From: an uncultured Clostridium sp.
Lineage (GTDB): Bacteria; Bacillota; Clostridia; TANB77; CAG-508
Assembly (NCBI GenBank): GCA_948471055.1
Contig: CAOKQZ010000006.1
Location: forward strand, 1 to 64,000
Direction: 5' to 3'
Length of the DNA stretch: 64,000 bases
The stretch's first letter is position 1; every line of letters starts with the position of its first letter. The position numbers and the translations under genes were made by a program. The notes under the pieces are model-generated. The model was given only the letters and a program-made list of their open reading frames with translations. It did no database searches and was not told the origin of the DNA. Below, piece after piece: positions 10,583-21,059 of the stretch.

Positions 10583-10618
10583 AATCAGCGTTTAAAATAA
10601 ATATTTTAAACGCTGATT
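10583..10618 (+). terminator. Strong terminator of the prepilin-like gene
   Basis: A perfect 17-bp stem, 10583-10599 with 10602-10618, followed by a T-run. Confidence 0.85.
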
Positions 10619-10645
10619 ATTTTTTTTATTGATACTATATGTTAT

Positions 10646-10677
10646 AAAAAGAATTCTGCTTTTACAGAATTCTTTTT
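10646..10677. terminator. Bidirectional terminator before the 3D-domain gene
   Basis: AAAAAGAATTCTG pairs with CAGAATTCTTTTT (13 bp). The A-run and T-run allow use in both directions; it lies just past the stop of the minus-strand 3D gene. Confidence 0.8.
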
Positions 10678-10681
10678 TATT

Positions 10682-11683
10682 TTATTCTACAGAATATACA
10701 TAACATTCTAAATTCTTTCTACCATATTGTAATGCCTGTGCGTGAGTTCCCATATAAATATCTAGTTTGTTACTAGATATTGACCCACCTCTATCTTGAA
10801 CCACAAACCAACCGCCATTTGATTTATCTTTTAAGGCTGGTATATAAATAATGGTTCCTAATGGATAATTCTTTCCTGCTGCAATAGTATGCCATGTAGA
10901 TGGTGCTACACCAGAAGATGTCGTATTACTTGTTTTGCCACAACATTTTGTACAAGAACAATATGCTGAGGTATTAAAAGTTTTTACTATTGGCGTTTTT
11001 CCTTCTACCTTCTTTGCTAGTGTCGTATTGGTTGTTTTTGGTAATTCTACTGATTTTGTTCTTTCTACGTTTGATCTTGAAGTAACTGCTTCCTTTTTTA
11101 TTTGAACCACTTGATTTACTGGTTCTTTTATGATATTTTCCGATAAAATAGTTCTTTCTATTTCTACTTCATTTTTAAATTTTGCACGGTACGTAATTTC
11201 TTTTAATCCGTTTTTTCCCCTTGTGATAATCTTACTGGTTCCCTCTTCCTCAGATGCATCTTTTGTAATCGTTTCAAATGGAATTTCCACTTGCTCGGTT
11301 ATGATTTTTTCAATAACAGGTGCATAGTCTCCTAATAATTGCTCAATGGAAACTTCACTATTTTCCTCGGCTAATTTAATAACATCTTGCCCTTCTTCCG
11401 AAATTTTTGTAATGGTAATGGTTTTGTTTTCGGAAAGTTGTGCCTCCATATTAGGTACTACATTTTCCTCTGGTAATACCACAATATGATTTTCTTCTAG
11501 TATCTCCGAAATTTTGGTCTTTGTTGTTAGCACATTAATTTCATATTGATTGGATAACACAATTCTTACATTACTTAATTTTGTGTTTGTTGCCATAGTA
11601 CCAACACCACATAAAAATATGAGTAGTATCATGGTAAACGCTATTTTTTTAATGGATAGTGAGGCTTTTTGGTTTTTAATCAT
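10682..11683 (-). CDS. YabE/Rpf-like secreted protein with 3D domain
   Basis: A 333-residue exported protein. An N-terminal signal/anchor (IAFTMILLIFLCGVGTMA) is followed by a DUF348-like segment (VLTTKTKISEILEENHIVV), a middle part resembling G5 (TEQVEIPFETITKDAS), and a C-terminal 3D domain. The 3D domain shows CSCTKCCGKT, a YPLGTIIYIP stretch and the three aspartates (VVQDRGG, LDIYMGTHAQAL). This is the architecture of Bacillus YabE and clostridial relatives of resuscitation-promoting factors, which act as lytic transglycosylase-type peptidoglycan hydrolases. Intact, no in-frame CGG. The start is preceded by GGAGGGG. Confidence 0.9.
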   Translation of the reverse strand: MIKNQKASLSIKKIAFTMILLIFLCGVGTMATNTKLSNVRIVLSNQYEINVLTTKTKISEILEENHIVVLPEENVVPNMEAQLSENKTITITKISEEGQDVIKLAEENSEVSIEQLLGDYAPVIEKIITEQVEIPFETITKDASEEEGTSKIITRGKNGLKEITYRAKFKNEVEIERTILSENIIKEPVNQVVQIKKEAVTSRSNVERTKSVELPKTTNTTLAKKVEGKTPIVKTFNTSAYCSCTKCCGKTSNTTSSGVAPSTWHTIAAGKNYPLGTIIYIPALKDKSNGGWFVVQDRGGSISSNKLDIYMGTHAQALQYGRKNLECYVYSVE

Positions 11684-11866
11684 TTGAACTTTAACCCCTC
11701 CTTTATTGATATGGACATTATATCGAACTGTTTTATATTTGTCAAATTTTTTGCCTTGTTCGAAAATACCAGTATCTATCTATATTGTATTCGGCTTGTA
11801 CATAAAACATGACAAGTTTTTGCCGAAAACTTAGGGTTTTATTTATTTTAACTTTTCGTAACTTTC

Positions 11867-14800
11867 CTACATCTCTACTTCAATCTCATTTACCTTCCCA
11901 TTATCCATTAGTTTTACCCTTTTTTCTTCTATTTCTTCCCCATTTAAGATAAAGCGTTCGACTCCGGTGGATTTTCCGTTTGGATTTTTTACTTTGATGT
12001 TGTATACACTGCTTCCGAATTCGTAGCGAACCCCGTATTCTTTCCAAGCAGAGTCTATGGCGGGTTTTATCGATAGAATTCCTCCTTCCATTTTTAGTCC
12101 TAATATATATTCGATTCCTGCTTTGTAGGCCCAGCTAGAAGAGCCTGTGTACCAAGTCCAGCCACCTCTTCCAATTAAATTTCCGACTCCGTATACATCG
12201 GCTGCTATAACATAGGGTTCTACTTTATAACGGCTTGCCATTTCTTTGGTTCTAGCATGTTCTACTGGGTTAATCATTCGAAAATATCCAGTGGCTTTGT
12301 CGCCAAACCCTAACATTGCTTCTGCAATTATGGTCCATACAGCGGCATGGGTGTATTGTCCCCCATTTTCTCTTACTCCTGGTAAGTAGGCTTTTATATA
12401 GCCCGGTTCTAAGGCACTTTTATCAAAAGCCGGGTCTAGTAGTTTGATAATGCCATTTTCTTTATCTACTAGATATTTTTCTAGGCTTTCCATGGAAATG
12501 TATTTTTTATCATTATCCCCTGCACCAGAAATAACAGACCAACATTGTGCAATATTATCAATTTTACATTCTTCGTTTTGAATGGTTCCTAGGATATTAC
12601 CATCGTCCATATAGGCTCTTTTATACCATCTTCCATCCCAAGCTTGATTATTTAGGTTTCGTTTTAGTTCTTCTTGTACTTTTTCATATTTTTTAGCCCT
12701 TTCATTATCCCCTTGTAATTCACAAATTGGAATAAAGCGATTTAGTACCTCATATAGGAAAAACCCAAGCCATACACTTTCTCCTTTTCCTTTGTTTCCC
12801 ACTGTACTAAACCCGTCGTTCCAATCTCCAGAGCCAATTTTCGGAAGACCATGTTCTCCAAAGCAAAGGGATTTTTCGATGGCTCTTATACAATGATGAT
12901 AAATGTCTTCTTTTTTGTTTGCTTCCTTATGAAGGTCATAGTGTTCGTCTTCGTTTTCTTGTAATACTGGTCCTGCTCGGTATGGTACTTCTTTTGTTAA
13001 AAGTTCGGTGTCTCCGGTAAAGCGAATATATTCTGCTGTTACATAGGCAAGCCATAATAGGTCATCGGAAAATTTGGTACGAATTCCTCTACTGGTTTCC
13101 TCATGCCACCAATGCTCTACATCTCCTTCGATAAATTGATGAGAGGCATGTTTTAATACCTGATTTTTCATAAACTCTGGTGCTAGGTATTTTAGCCCCA
13201 TGGTATCTTGCAATTGGTCACGAAAACCATACGCACCGCCAGATTGATAAAATCCAGATTTTGCCCACAAACGGCTTGCAATGGTTTGGTAGGCAAGCCA
13301 ACCATTTAATAAGAAATTCATGGATTCGACTGGTGTTTTTACTTGCACGGTTCTTAGCAGTTTTGCCCAGTATTCTTTGGTATCTTTTAGTGCTTGTTTC
13401 GCATTTTCTAATATGGTGTATTGATATGCCGTTTCTTGCATGCTTTCTACTGTTTCTTCACTTCCTAATACGAGTACCATTTCCTTATCTTCAAAGGCTT
13501 TTAATTCTAATTCCATTTCTACCGCAATACATGGGGTATTGCCAAGGGCATTTTCATTATTTAAGGTTTGAAAATTCATCATTTCTGGCTTACGAAGGTT
13601 GCCGTCTCCGATAAATCTTCGTTTGTTTCCAGTATAGGATTTTATATTTAAACTAGAGGAAACATAGAGCTTAGAAGTCTCTAAATCTTGCATATATTGA
13701 TTGTTCGCATATACCATGTTTTTGTCTTGGTCAAAGTGTAAATGGATATAGCCATCGCTTTTTTTACTATCTTCTCCTAACACTGGTTTTAAATAATATA
13801 CCATTTTTAAGGTTCGTTTTTCTGGTAAAATATTTTTTATGCGAAGAATAGAAACTTTTACATTATTCTTTACTGGCACAAAGGTTTCTTGCTCTTGTAA
13901 TAACCCATATCGTATATTTTGGAATTTGCTATACCCAAACCCATAGGTAATATAATACTCTTCCTCATCTTGGTTTAAGTTTGGGCATAAAGTCCATAAG
14001 TTATTATATTTTTCGTCTTTTAGATAGATAATTTCAGAAGGGATATCTCCTACTGCATCATTGGACCAATCGGTTAGGCGGTTTAACCTACTGTTTTTGT
14101 GCCAAGTGTAGCCAGAGTTATTGGTGGTTACCACGCTTCCAAAGTTTGGGTTTGCTAATACATGGCTCCAAGCAACAGGGGGTTTTGTGTGTTTTGTCAT
14201 TTTTATTACATACTCTTTTCCATTTTCTGCAAATCCCCCGTATTCATTGTAATATGCTAATTTTTCCATATTGATAGCATGATTATTTTTTTCTTCACTT
14301 ACCAATACCATTTCTTCTTTTTTAGGTGGTGCTTGTTTTTTTATGGTATCTAAATAATCCTCTTCCGAATCTCGTAAAATTGTTTTTAGATTCCCCAAAT
14401 GGGCATCCAAAATGAAATTGGCACGAAATTCTAAGATCTCCTTATTTTCCATTTCATTGGCATTTAGTAAATAGATACCCGCCTTTTGGTTTAATAAATA
14501 CATGAAATGACGGTTTAAAATTTGGGTTTCAATCATTTCTTTTACATATCGTTCATATACATTTTCTTCTTCATTTAAAATGACTAAATCCAATTCTACA
14601 TTTTTGGCTTTGAAATATTCAAAGGCTTTTAGCACTTCTTCTACCACATACGCATCGTTTACATCTTTAATTTTTACCAGTAAAATTGGTAAATCACCTG
14701 AAATACCATATTGCCATAAATCTCTTACATAGTAGGTGTGTTCTTTTGGCTTTACTTGCAGTTTTTTTAGTGGATTTTGTACTAGCAAATAAGACAATAG

Positions 14801-17800
14801 TTTTTGGTACACTTCGATGTCTTTTCCTTTTACGCCTAAGTACCTTGCCTCTTCTTCTACTCGTACTTTGGATAATTCAAATGCTCTTTTTACATTTTCG
14901 TTACTTGCATATTTAGTTAGGTTTTCTTCAATTTGTTCTTTGGCATCAGACATGGTGATAATTAAATTAAGAGTAATCGTTTCCCCCGGTTTTAGTAAAA
15001 TGGTTCTTTTTAGGGCTACTACTGGGTCTACGGTTAGACCTAAGCTTTTGGAAAATGGAATGGAGTCTTCTATCATTTTGGGAATTCCAAAATGAATTCC
15101 TTGTTTTAATCGTTCGTAATCAATTTCATATTCCAGTTCTCCTATGGTTTCGTGGTTGGTATTTAAGGTAACTCCTAAGAAGATTTCTGGGGTTTGCCCT
15201 CTTCGGTTTCGTTTGATTAATAACGAATTGGTATCTTCTAAATATTCGTATTTTAAAAACAAATTGTTAAAAGCTCTATGGGAATCGTCTTGTTCTTTGG
15301 TGGATAAGACTGGTTCAAACACACTAGAAATTTCTAGGGTTTCTTCCATATTTCCAGTGTTTTCTAGCTTTAAGGTTCTAATTTCTACTGGGTCTTCTGG
15401 TGCGGTTATTACCTTACAAGTGGTAATGATGTTTTCATCGTTTCTTACTAGTTTATCTTGGTCTGGTAGGAAATTTACCTCTAATTTATCCGGTGGTACG
15501 GTATCGTTTTTCATTAAGGTACTCCAAATTCGTTTGGTACGAATATTTTTTACATAAAAAGCAATTCCACTTGGTACGTCGTTTGTTGCCTTATAGCGGT
15601 TTACCAATTGATTTTTATACTTACTAAAACCTTCCCCTCTCTCATTCATACAAATGGAATAATTCTCGTTTGATATGGTATTAAAGTTATTCAAGCTTTC
15701 ATTTAGTTTGGTATAAACTCGGGTGGTGTAGTTTTCGTAATCGATGGTCTTTAGTTTTTCGATTTTTTCTTTCTTTTCTTTTGTAATGATAACATCTTCT
15801 GGCATGCGTTCTTGTAATAAAATATCGACTGCCTTTATTTCTGGGTTTTCCATAAAACGTTCTTGTAAGATATTGTTATTTAGTAAATTATTAATGGCAA
15901 GCAAAATCAGGGCCTGATGATGTGCCATATAGGTTTTTACAACCGCATATTTTTGGTTTTGGCGAAGTCTTGCTGGGGTATAATCGATGGCTTCATAGAA
16001 ACCATATTTTCCTAGCATTTGGTTTTGTTCTAATTTCTTCATATTTTCCAATACTTCTTTTGGTTCATCTTGCAAGCTTAAAATACTTCCATAAGCACTT
16101 ACTACCATTTCATCGGCAAGTCCTCGTTTTAAACCAAGCCATGGAATACCAAAGGCTTTGTATTGGTAATTGGAATTTAAGTCTTTCAAATTAAACGCAG
16201 ATTCGGAAATTCCCCAAGGAATGCCTAACCTTCCGGCGTATTCTTTTTGGCTCATTGCCATAAAATGGCAAGACTCGGAAAGCAAGCTTCCTTCATACAT
16301 ACGAATATTGATGTTTGGCATTAAATATTCAAAGGCTGTTCCAGACCAAGATACCAAGCCTTTATAACCTCTATTGACAGTTAGGGTTCTACTTAGGTTT
16401 TGCCAATGTTTGGAAGGAACATCATGTTTGGCAATAGCAACAAAACTTGCTTGTCTTGCCTCACTTGCTAATAAATCGTAATACGAGTCGGTTAGTTTGT
16501 TTTCTTCTACATTAAAACCAATGGAGAAAAGTCGTTTTTCTTCATCATACAAATAACGAAAATCGGTGTCATGAATTAGTTTAGTTACCATTTGAAGAAG
16601 GGCTTTTAATTGTTGTTCCTCAATTTTGTCTTTCTGGTATTTTTCTACGTTTTCTAAAAAACTTTTGGTAAGGTATAAATATCCTACAAAATTTCCACTA
16701 TCGACACTAGAAATGTATCTTGGTAAGAGTGGTTGTAAGGTAATAGTGTTATACCAGTTATATAAATGCCCATTCCATTTGGCGAGTTTTTCAGTAGTTT
16801 GTAGAGTGTTTTGTAACTTTTCCATGGCAGTATTTAGGGGAATAAACCCTAAGTCATAGGCCGATAGAATGGTAATTAATCCTAAGCCAATATTGGTAGA
16901 GGAAGTTCTTGGTACAATCTTTTTTGCTCGGTCTTCTTGGTAGTTATCGGGTGGTAGATAATTGTTTTTTTGGTTCATATACGTATCAAAATAATCCCAA
17001 GTCTTTTTGGCGATTTGATGTAGATATTCAATTTGGGAATTGGTTAATTGTTTTACTTTGGCTACTGGGATGTTTTCTTTACTGATATACCAACAAATGC
17101 CCGGTGCCATTAGCCATAATACCCCAAGAGTAATTCCTATTGTCATCATAAAATAGGAGCCTGTATATTGGGAAGCAAACACGGCTAGCATAGCGATGAT
17201 TAGTTGCACCCACATAAAGCGATAATAAGAAAAAAGGTCAGTTTTCCCGTTTTTTTCTGCCTCTTCTGCGGTGGTCCATTCTAAAAGATGTTGTTTAGAA
17301 TAATATTTTCGGTAAAGGGTTTTTATAATGGCATTTAGGGATATATAGGCTTTGTGTGGTAAAAAGGTAAGCTCTAATATACCTCTTAATATACTTGCTT
17401 TCATACTAGATATGGTTTTATCAAAGCTTTTGTTTGGCTTACTTCCTACTTGTTTACTACATAGATAACCAAATAGGTCTAGTAGGGTTGGGAAAATGAC
17501 ACTTATCAAAAGAATTCCTAATCCTAAGGCGATGTTTTGCTTGGTTAATAGAGAATAGACGATTAACGTAACTACGCTAAACATTATCATAATGGGTACT
17601 AGGCTTTGCCTTAAATTATCTAAAATTTTAAATTTGGATAATCCGTTTAATGGGTTTTTCTTGGTAATTCCTTCTTTATTGGTAATAGTTCCTTTTATCC
17701 AAGAAAGAATTTGCCAGTCTCCTCGTATCCAACGGTGTAGTCTTAGCATATAGGCATTGTATTTGTAAGGGTAGCCATCTAAGAGTAAAATGTCGGAACA

Positions 17801-20116
17801 AAGCCCACATCTTAAATAACAGCCTTCTAGTAAATCGTGGCTAAGGACGGTGTTTTCTGGAATTTCGTTTTTAAATATGGTGTGGAATAATTGTAAATCG
17901 TAAATTCCTTTTCCGGTAAAAATGCCTTCATCAAAATTATCTTGGTACGTATCGGAAATGGCATTGGCGTAAGAATCAACTCCACCAGCTCCTGCGTAAA
18001 TTTTGGTAAATAGGCTTTTACTTGCAGATACTAAGTCAATTCCAATTCGTGGTTGAATTAAGGCATGCCCAGAAATAACGGCATCTCCTGTTTGGTTTAG
18101 CTGTGGTTTGTTTAAGATATGAGAGGCGGCTCCTACTAATTCTAGAGCGGAATTTAGTACAAGGTTGGTGTCTGCGTCTAGAGTAATGATATAGCGAATT
18201 TCAGGAATATTTTGTTCTTGCTCCATGGTGTTTATTTGGAAAAGTCCTGTGGTTTTTTCGCATAGGAATTGGTTTAGCATACCTATCATTCCCCTTTTTC
18301 TTTCCCAACCTAGGAAGCATTTTTCTTTTTCATTCCACACTCTTTTTCGGTAAATAAATTGGAATTTTCCCATGGGTTTTGTTTGGTATTTTTGGTTTAG
18401 TCTTGCTACTTCTTCTTTTCCTGCTATTACGATTTCTTTATCATAGGTTTCTTGTTGTTTGTCTGAGGCACTCGCGTCGGCAAGTAAGGTAAAGTATAGG
18501 TTTTCGGAAGGGTTGGCAAGGGAGTATACTTCCAATTTTTTCATTAAATCTTTTACCTTTACGGCACTTGTTACAATGGTAGGAATAATGACCATGGTGG
18601 CTTGTTCTTTGGGAATTCCATAAGCGTAATCCATTTTGGGGATTAATTTTGGTTTTACGAGTTTGCTTAAAGCAAATTGTACGAGTTGTGTGGTAATGGC
18701 GGAAATGGGAAGGAATATCAAAATTCCAATTCCTACTCCCCACCATAGGTTGGTTTGTTTTGCATAGTACATAGCAAGTGCTAGGGTTGGCAATAAGGTT
18801 AGTATAACAAGAGCACCTATATAGGCGGATGTGCTTTTTTTTGTGCATGGTGGCTTTTTATTGGTTTGTAGTGCTTTGTATAAATCTTTTTCGCCTTCAT
18901 CTATTAAATAATAACCAATATGGGATTGTTTGTTATTGGGACGTTGGATACATGTTTTTTCGGTGTTTTGTGTGTTGTTTGTGGGTTGTTGGTTATTATT
19001 CGGACGTGCCATGCACGCCCCTACGGTGTTTTGTGGGTTATTTTTGCTGTTTGATTGGAATTTTTGGGCTAATTCTAGGGCTTTTTTGGTGATGTAGATT
19101 TCAGAGATTTTGGTTCGTTTGGAAATTTCTTTTATTTTATTTCGGTAATAAGCTTTTGTTTTGTAATCCATGTTTTCATATACACCGCTTGGGTCTTGTT
19201 TTAGTACTTCTTCTACTCCATTAATGTTTTCAAAAATTTCTAGAAAGTTAATTCTTCCTATTTCCTTCATGCTTTTAATGCAATTTCCAATGATAACTTT
19301 TCTTACCGCAATATCAAAATGCTCTTTTTTGATTACTTCCGATACACTCGTTCCCATTTTCATTACTTCGGTTTCAAGGGCATCTAAATACGCATATGCC
19401 TGTTTCCCATATCGTTTTAAACGGTACGACATATGTTCAATAAAAGGATATTTCATTTCCTTATTTTCAATTACCTTATGAGGATTTTGCGATTTTAATT
19501 GAAATCGGATTTCTTCTTTTGGTTTGTTTTCTACTAATCGTTCTAATATATTTTCTACTTTATATTTTTGCATTTGTACCGAATAAATTTTATCACATAC
19601 TCCACGAATGGTTTCAATCATCGCTATTTGAAGGAAAGTTCCAATGTTCCAAATTTCTTCCATATTTAGTGTTTTTTTCCTTTGGTAGGCAGCCAATAAT
19701 TTTTGTAGATTATGGCTATCAATTTTTCCTTCGGTATAGGCTACAATTTCTGAGGCTAATACATAAATTCTAGCAAACCCTTCATAGGTGCCATTTGCTA
19801 GTGCTACAAAATTCTTATATTTACTTAAACTTAAGTCTTTTGCAATCATTTTTACGGTTTCTTCGATTGTATAATAATTATCAAGTAACCATTCTCCAGC
19901 TGGGTGAATATGAAGACCCATTTTTAAATGTGCATTTAGTAATTCATAGGTTTTGGTAATTTCTTTAAAGTTGTCTTCTAGCCTAGGAATTGGGTAAGTT
20001 ATTTTATCAGATTTATCTTTTAAGATATGGTCTGATGCTATCTTTTCTAAATAGTTTTCTAATTGATATTCATCTAACAGGGCACCTTTTAGGTTTAATA
20101 CTTTTACTAATTTCAA
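11867..20116 (-). CDS. Cyclic beta-1,2-glucan synthase-like (GT84 + GH94), 2749 aa
   Basis: A giant membrane protein of the NdvB/ChvB type. Order: N-terminal helical region (1-400); membrane helices near 440-490 (IGALVILTLLPTLALAMYYA); a GT84 glycosyltransferase core with LDADTNL near residue 645 and RLHRWIRGDWQ near 797; further membrane helices near 860-1000; then long beta-sandwich and (alpha/alpha)6 parts of glycoside phosphorylase type (GH94), with GSGDWNDGF near residue 2428 carrying the likely catalytic Asp. The length matches cyclic beta-1,2-glucan synthases (about 2800 residues), which polymerise and cyclise UDP-glucose-derived glucan and trim it. The product here could equally be a linear oligoglucan. 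In 2749 codons no in-frame CGG occurs, although about 35 lie in the other two frames. Confidence 0.9.
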   Translation of the reverse strand: MKLVKVLNLKGALLDEYQLENYLEKIASDHILKDKSDKITYPIPRLEDNFKEITKTYELLNAHLKMGLHIHPAGEWLLDNYYTIEETVKMIAKDLSLSKYKNFVALANGTYEGFARIYVLASEIVAYTEGKIDSHNLQKLLAAYQRKKTLNMEEIWNIGTFLQIAMIETIRGVCDKIYSVQMQKYKVENILERLVENKPKEEIRFQLKSQNPHKVIENKEMKYPFIEHMSYRLKRYGKQAYAYLDALETEVMKMGTSVSEVIKKEHFDIAVRKVIIGNCIKSMKEIGRINFLEIFENINGVEEVLKQDPSGVYENMDYKTKAYYRNKIKEISKRTKISEIYITKKALELAQKFQSNSKNNPQNTVGACMARPNNNQQPTNNTQNTEKTCIQRPNNKQSHIGYYLIDEGEKDLYKALQTNKKPPCTKKSTSAYIGALVILTLLPTLALAMYYAKQTNLWWGVGIGILIFLPISAITTQLVQFALSKLVKPKLIPKMDYAYGIPKEQATMVIIPTIVTSAVKVKDLMKKLEVYSLANPSENLYFTLLADASASDKQQETYDKEIVIAGKEEVARLNQKYQTKPMGKFQFIYRKRVWNEKEKCFLGWERKRGMIGMLNQFLCEKTTGLFQINTMEQEQNIPEIRYIITLDADTNLVLNSALELVGAASHILNKPQLNQTGDAVISGHALIQPRIGIDLVSASKSLFTKIYAGAGGVDSYANAISDTYQDNFDEGIFTGKGIYDLQLFHTIFKNEIPENTVLSHDLLEGCYLRCGLCSDILLLDGYPYKYNAYMLRLHRWIRGDWQILSWIKGTITNKEGITKKNPLNGLSKFKILDNLRQSLVPIMIMFSVVTLIVYSLLTKQNIALGLGILLISVIFPTLLDLFGYLCSKQVGSKPNKSFDKTISSMKASILRGILELTFLPHKAYISLNAIIKTLYRKYYSKQHLLEWTTAEEAEKNGKTDLFSYYRFMWVQLIIAMLAVFASQYTGSYFMMTIGITLGVLWLMAPGICWYISKENIPVAKVKQLTNSQIEYLHQIAKKTWDYFDTYMNQKNNYLPPDNYQEDRAKKIVPRTSSTNIGLGLITILSAYDLGFIPLNTAMEKLQNTLQTTEKLAKWNGHLYNWYNTITLQPLLPRYISSVDSGNFVGYLYLTKSFLENVEKYQKDKIEEQQLKALLQMVTKLIHDTDFRYLYDEEKRLFSIGFNVEENKLTDSYYDLLASEARQASFVAIAKHDVPSKHWQNLSRTLTVNRGYKGLVSWSGTAFEYLMPNINIRMYEGSLLSESCHFMAMSQKEYAGRLGIPWGISESAFNLKDLNSNYQYKAFGIPWLGLKRGLADEMVVSAYGSILSLQDEPKEVLENMKKLEQNQMLGKYGFYEAIDYTPARLRQNQKYAVVKTYMAHHQALILLAINNLLNNNILQERFMENPEIKAVDILLQERMPEDVIITKEKKEKIEKLKTIDYENYTTRVYTKLNESLNNFNTISNENYSICMNERGEGFSKYKNQLVNRYKATNDVPSGIAFYVKNIRTKRIWSTLMKNDTVPPDKLEVNFLPDQDKLVRNDENIITTCKVITAPEDPVEIRTLKLENTGNMEETLEISSVFEPVLSTKEQDDSHRAFNNLFLKYEYLEDTNSLLIKRNRRGQTPEIFLGVTLNTNHETIGELEYEIDYERLKQGIHFGIPKMIEDSIPFSKSLGLTVDPVVALKRTILLKPGETITLNLIITMSDAKEQIEENLTKYASNENVKRAFELSKVRVEEEARYLGVKGKDIEVYQKLLSYLLVQNPLKKLQVKPKEHTYYVRDLWQYGISGDLPILLVKIKDVNDAYVVEEVLKAFEYFKAKNVELDLVILNEEENVYERYVKEMIETQILNRHFMYLLNQKAGIYLLNANEMENKEILEFRANFILDAHLGNLKTILRDSEEDYLDTIKKQAPPKKEEMVLVSEEKNNHAINMEKLAYYNEYGGFAENGKEYVIKMTKHTKPPVAWSHVLANPNFGSVVTTNNSGYTWHKNSRLNRLTDWSNDAVGDIPSEIIYLKDEKYNNLWTLCPNLNQDEEEYYITYGFGYSKFQNIRYGLLQEQETFVPVKNNVKVSILRIKNILPEKRTLKMVYYLKPVLGEDSKKSDGYIHLHFDQDKNMVYANNQYMQDLETSKLYVSSSLNIKSYTGNKRRFIGDGNLRKPEMMNFQTLNNENALGNTPCIAVEMELELKAFEDKEMVLVLGSEETVESMQETAYQYTILENAKQALKDTKEYWAKLLRTVQVKTPVESMNFLLNGWLAYQTIASRLWAKSGFYQSGGAYGFRDQLQDTMGLKYLAPEFMKNQVLKHASHQFIEGDVEHWWHEETSRGIRTKFSDDLLWLAYVTAEYIRFTGDTELLTKEVPYRAGPVLQENEDEHYDLHKEANKKEDIYHHCIRAIEKSLCFGEHGLPKIGSGDWNDGFSTVGNKGKGESVWLGFFLYEVLNRFIPICELQGDNERAKKYEKVQEELKRNLNNQAWDGRWYKRAYMDDGNILGTIQNEECKIDNIAQCWSVISGAGDNDKKYISMESLEKYLVDKENGIIKLLDPAFDKSALEPGYIKAYLPGVRENGGQYTHAAVWTIIAEAMLGFGDKATGYFRMINPVEHARTKEMASRYKVEPYVIAADVYGVGNLIGRGGWTWYTGSSSWAYKAGIEYILGLKMEGGILSIKPAIDSAWKEYGVRYEFGSSVYNIKVKNPNGKSTGVERFILNGEEIEEKRVKLMDNGKVNEIEVEM

Positions 20117-20202
20117 AAAAATCCACTCCTTGGTATGTATTTTTTTAAAATTAGTGTTTCCGTTTTGTCAAAAACTATGCAAAAATTTACACAAAAATTT
20201 GT

Positions 20203-20231
20203 TTGGCATTTCTTTTTACTTACTGTATATT
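20203..20231 (+). promoter_or_regulatory. Promoter of the 22-residue peptide gene
   Basis: TTGGCA (20203-20208), 17 bases, TATATT (20226-20231). It is 38 bases before the small ORF and points towards it. Confidence 0.65.
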
Positions 20232-20239
20232 AATAAGTG

Positions 20240-20263
20240 CCTTTCTGCAAGGTAGAAAGGAGG
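20240..20263 (+). promoter_or_regulatory. Hairpin overlapping the ribosome site of the small peptide
   Basis: CCTTTCT (20240-20246) pairs with AGAAAGG (20254-20260). The 3' arm contains part of the AAAGGAGG site (20256-20263), so the structure could hide the ribosome site in the mRNA. Confidence 0.5.
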
Positions 20264-20268
20264 ACCTA

Positions 20269-20337
20269 ATGAATGAATTGATTAAACTGTTAAAACTTTA
20301 TTTGATTTACTTGATTGTAAAGCATTTAGGGGATTAA
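20269..20337 (+). CDS. 22-residue amphipathic peptide (PSM- or type I toxin-like)
   Basis: The ORF reads MNELIKLLKLY then LIYLIVKHLGD. It has a perfect AAAGGAGG site six bases before the ATG, its own promoter and its own terminator, so it looks like a real minigene. The peptide is short, leucine/isoleucine-rich and can form an amphipathic helix with lysines on one face, as in phenol-soluble modulins, small holin-like peptides or type I toxins. No antisense RNA gene is obvious from sequence alone. Function unknown; the gene itself is well supported by its signals. Confidence 0.6.
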   Translation: MNELIKLLKLYLIYLIVKHLGD

Positions 20338-20342
20338 CGCAC

Positions 20343-20377
20343 AAAAAAGACTAGGATTCGCACTCCTAGTCTTTTTT
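20343..20377. terminator. Terminator after the small peptide gene
   Basis: A 14-bp stem (20343-20356 with 20364-20377) with A-run and T-run on the two sides, so it can act in both directions. Confidence 0.85.
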
Positions 20378-20457
20378 CGTTCTAATGAATGATTTGATTA
20401 AGACTTCGTCTTGCTGTTATTATAACATCGATTTTATTATATGTCAAATTTTGATTC

Positions 20458-20922
20458 TTATTCCTGATTATCATGTATTTTCTCGGTTAATTTTTCTAAG
20501 CATGCGTCAATTTCGGCGGCACAGAAACGATAGGTTACAATGTCATACCCCCATGGGTCTTTAATTTCTACTCCGTCTTTTGTAAGACCTACGTATTCTT
20601 TTAGGGTAAAGATTTTGTCTTTTAAATTTGGATACATTTGTATTAGGCTTTGTTTATGGGAATTTGTCATACATAAGATGATGTCCATTTCTTGAATGTT
20701 AGAATTTCTTGTTAAGGTGGCTCTATGTTTTTTTAAATTTACACCATATTCTTCCATTACCTTGGTGGCTTCCTCGGTAGAGACATCCCCTGGCATAGCA
20801 AATATGCCTGAAGAATATATTTCGATACCCTGTAGGTTCTTTTCCTCTACCTTCTTTTTCATTAACCAATGTGCCATGGCACTTCTACAAATATTTCCTG
20901 TACAAATAAACATCATTTTCAT
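20458..20922 (-). CDS. Low-molecular-weight protein-tyrosine phosphatase
   Basis: A 154-residue LMW-PTP. The catalytic P-loop is at the N-terminus: FICTGNICRSAMAHW, matching C-x5-R-S. The general acid Asp lies in KDPWGYD near residue 122. These enzymes dephosphorylate tyrosine kinases and sugar-transfer enzymes of capsule synthesis, or arginine phosphate in the McsB/YwlE system; the sequence alone does not decide between them. AAGGAGG precedes the ATG. No frame break, no in-frame CGG. Confidence 0.92.
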   Translation of the reverse strand: MKMMFICTGNICRSAMAHWLMKKKVEEKNLQGIEIYSSGIFAMPGDVSTEEATKVMEEYGVNLKKHRATLTRNSNIQEMDIILCMTNSHKQSLIQMYPNLKDKIFTLKEYVGLTKDGVEIKDPWGYDIVTYRFCAAEIDACLEKLTEKIHDNQE

Positions 20923-21020
20923 ACTGGTGTCCTCCTTGTAATTTATCTATATTCGGGTCGATGAGGGCATCGCCCCCTACTGTTTTGGTTATTTTATCAT
21001 AGAACATAAAAAAAGAAAAC

Positions 21021-21048
21021 CCCAGAATTGCTCGCTTGCAATTCTGGG
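21021..21048 (-). terminator. Terminator of the 47-residue protein gene
   Basis: CCCAGAATTGC and GCAATTCTGGG form an 11-bp stem; the A-run just before it is a U-run for minus-strand transcripts. Confidence 0.8.
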
Positions 21049-21059
21049 ACAAACAAAGA

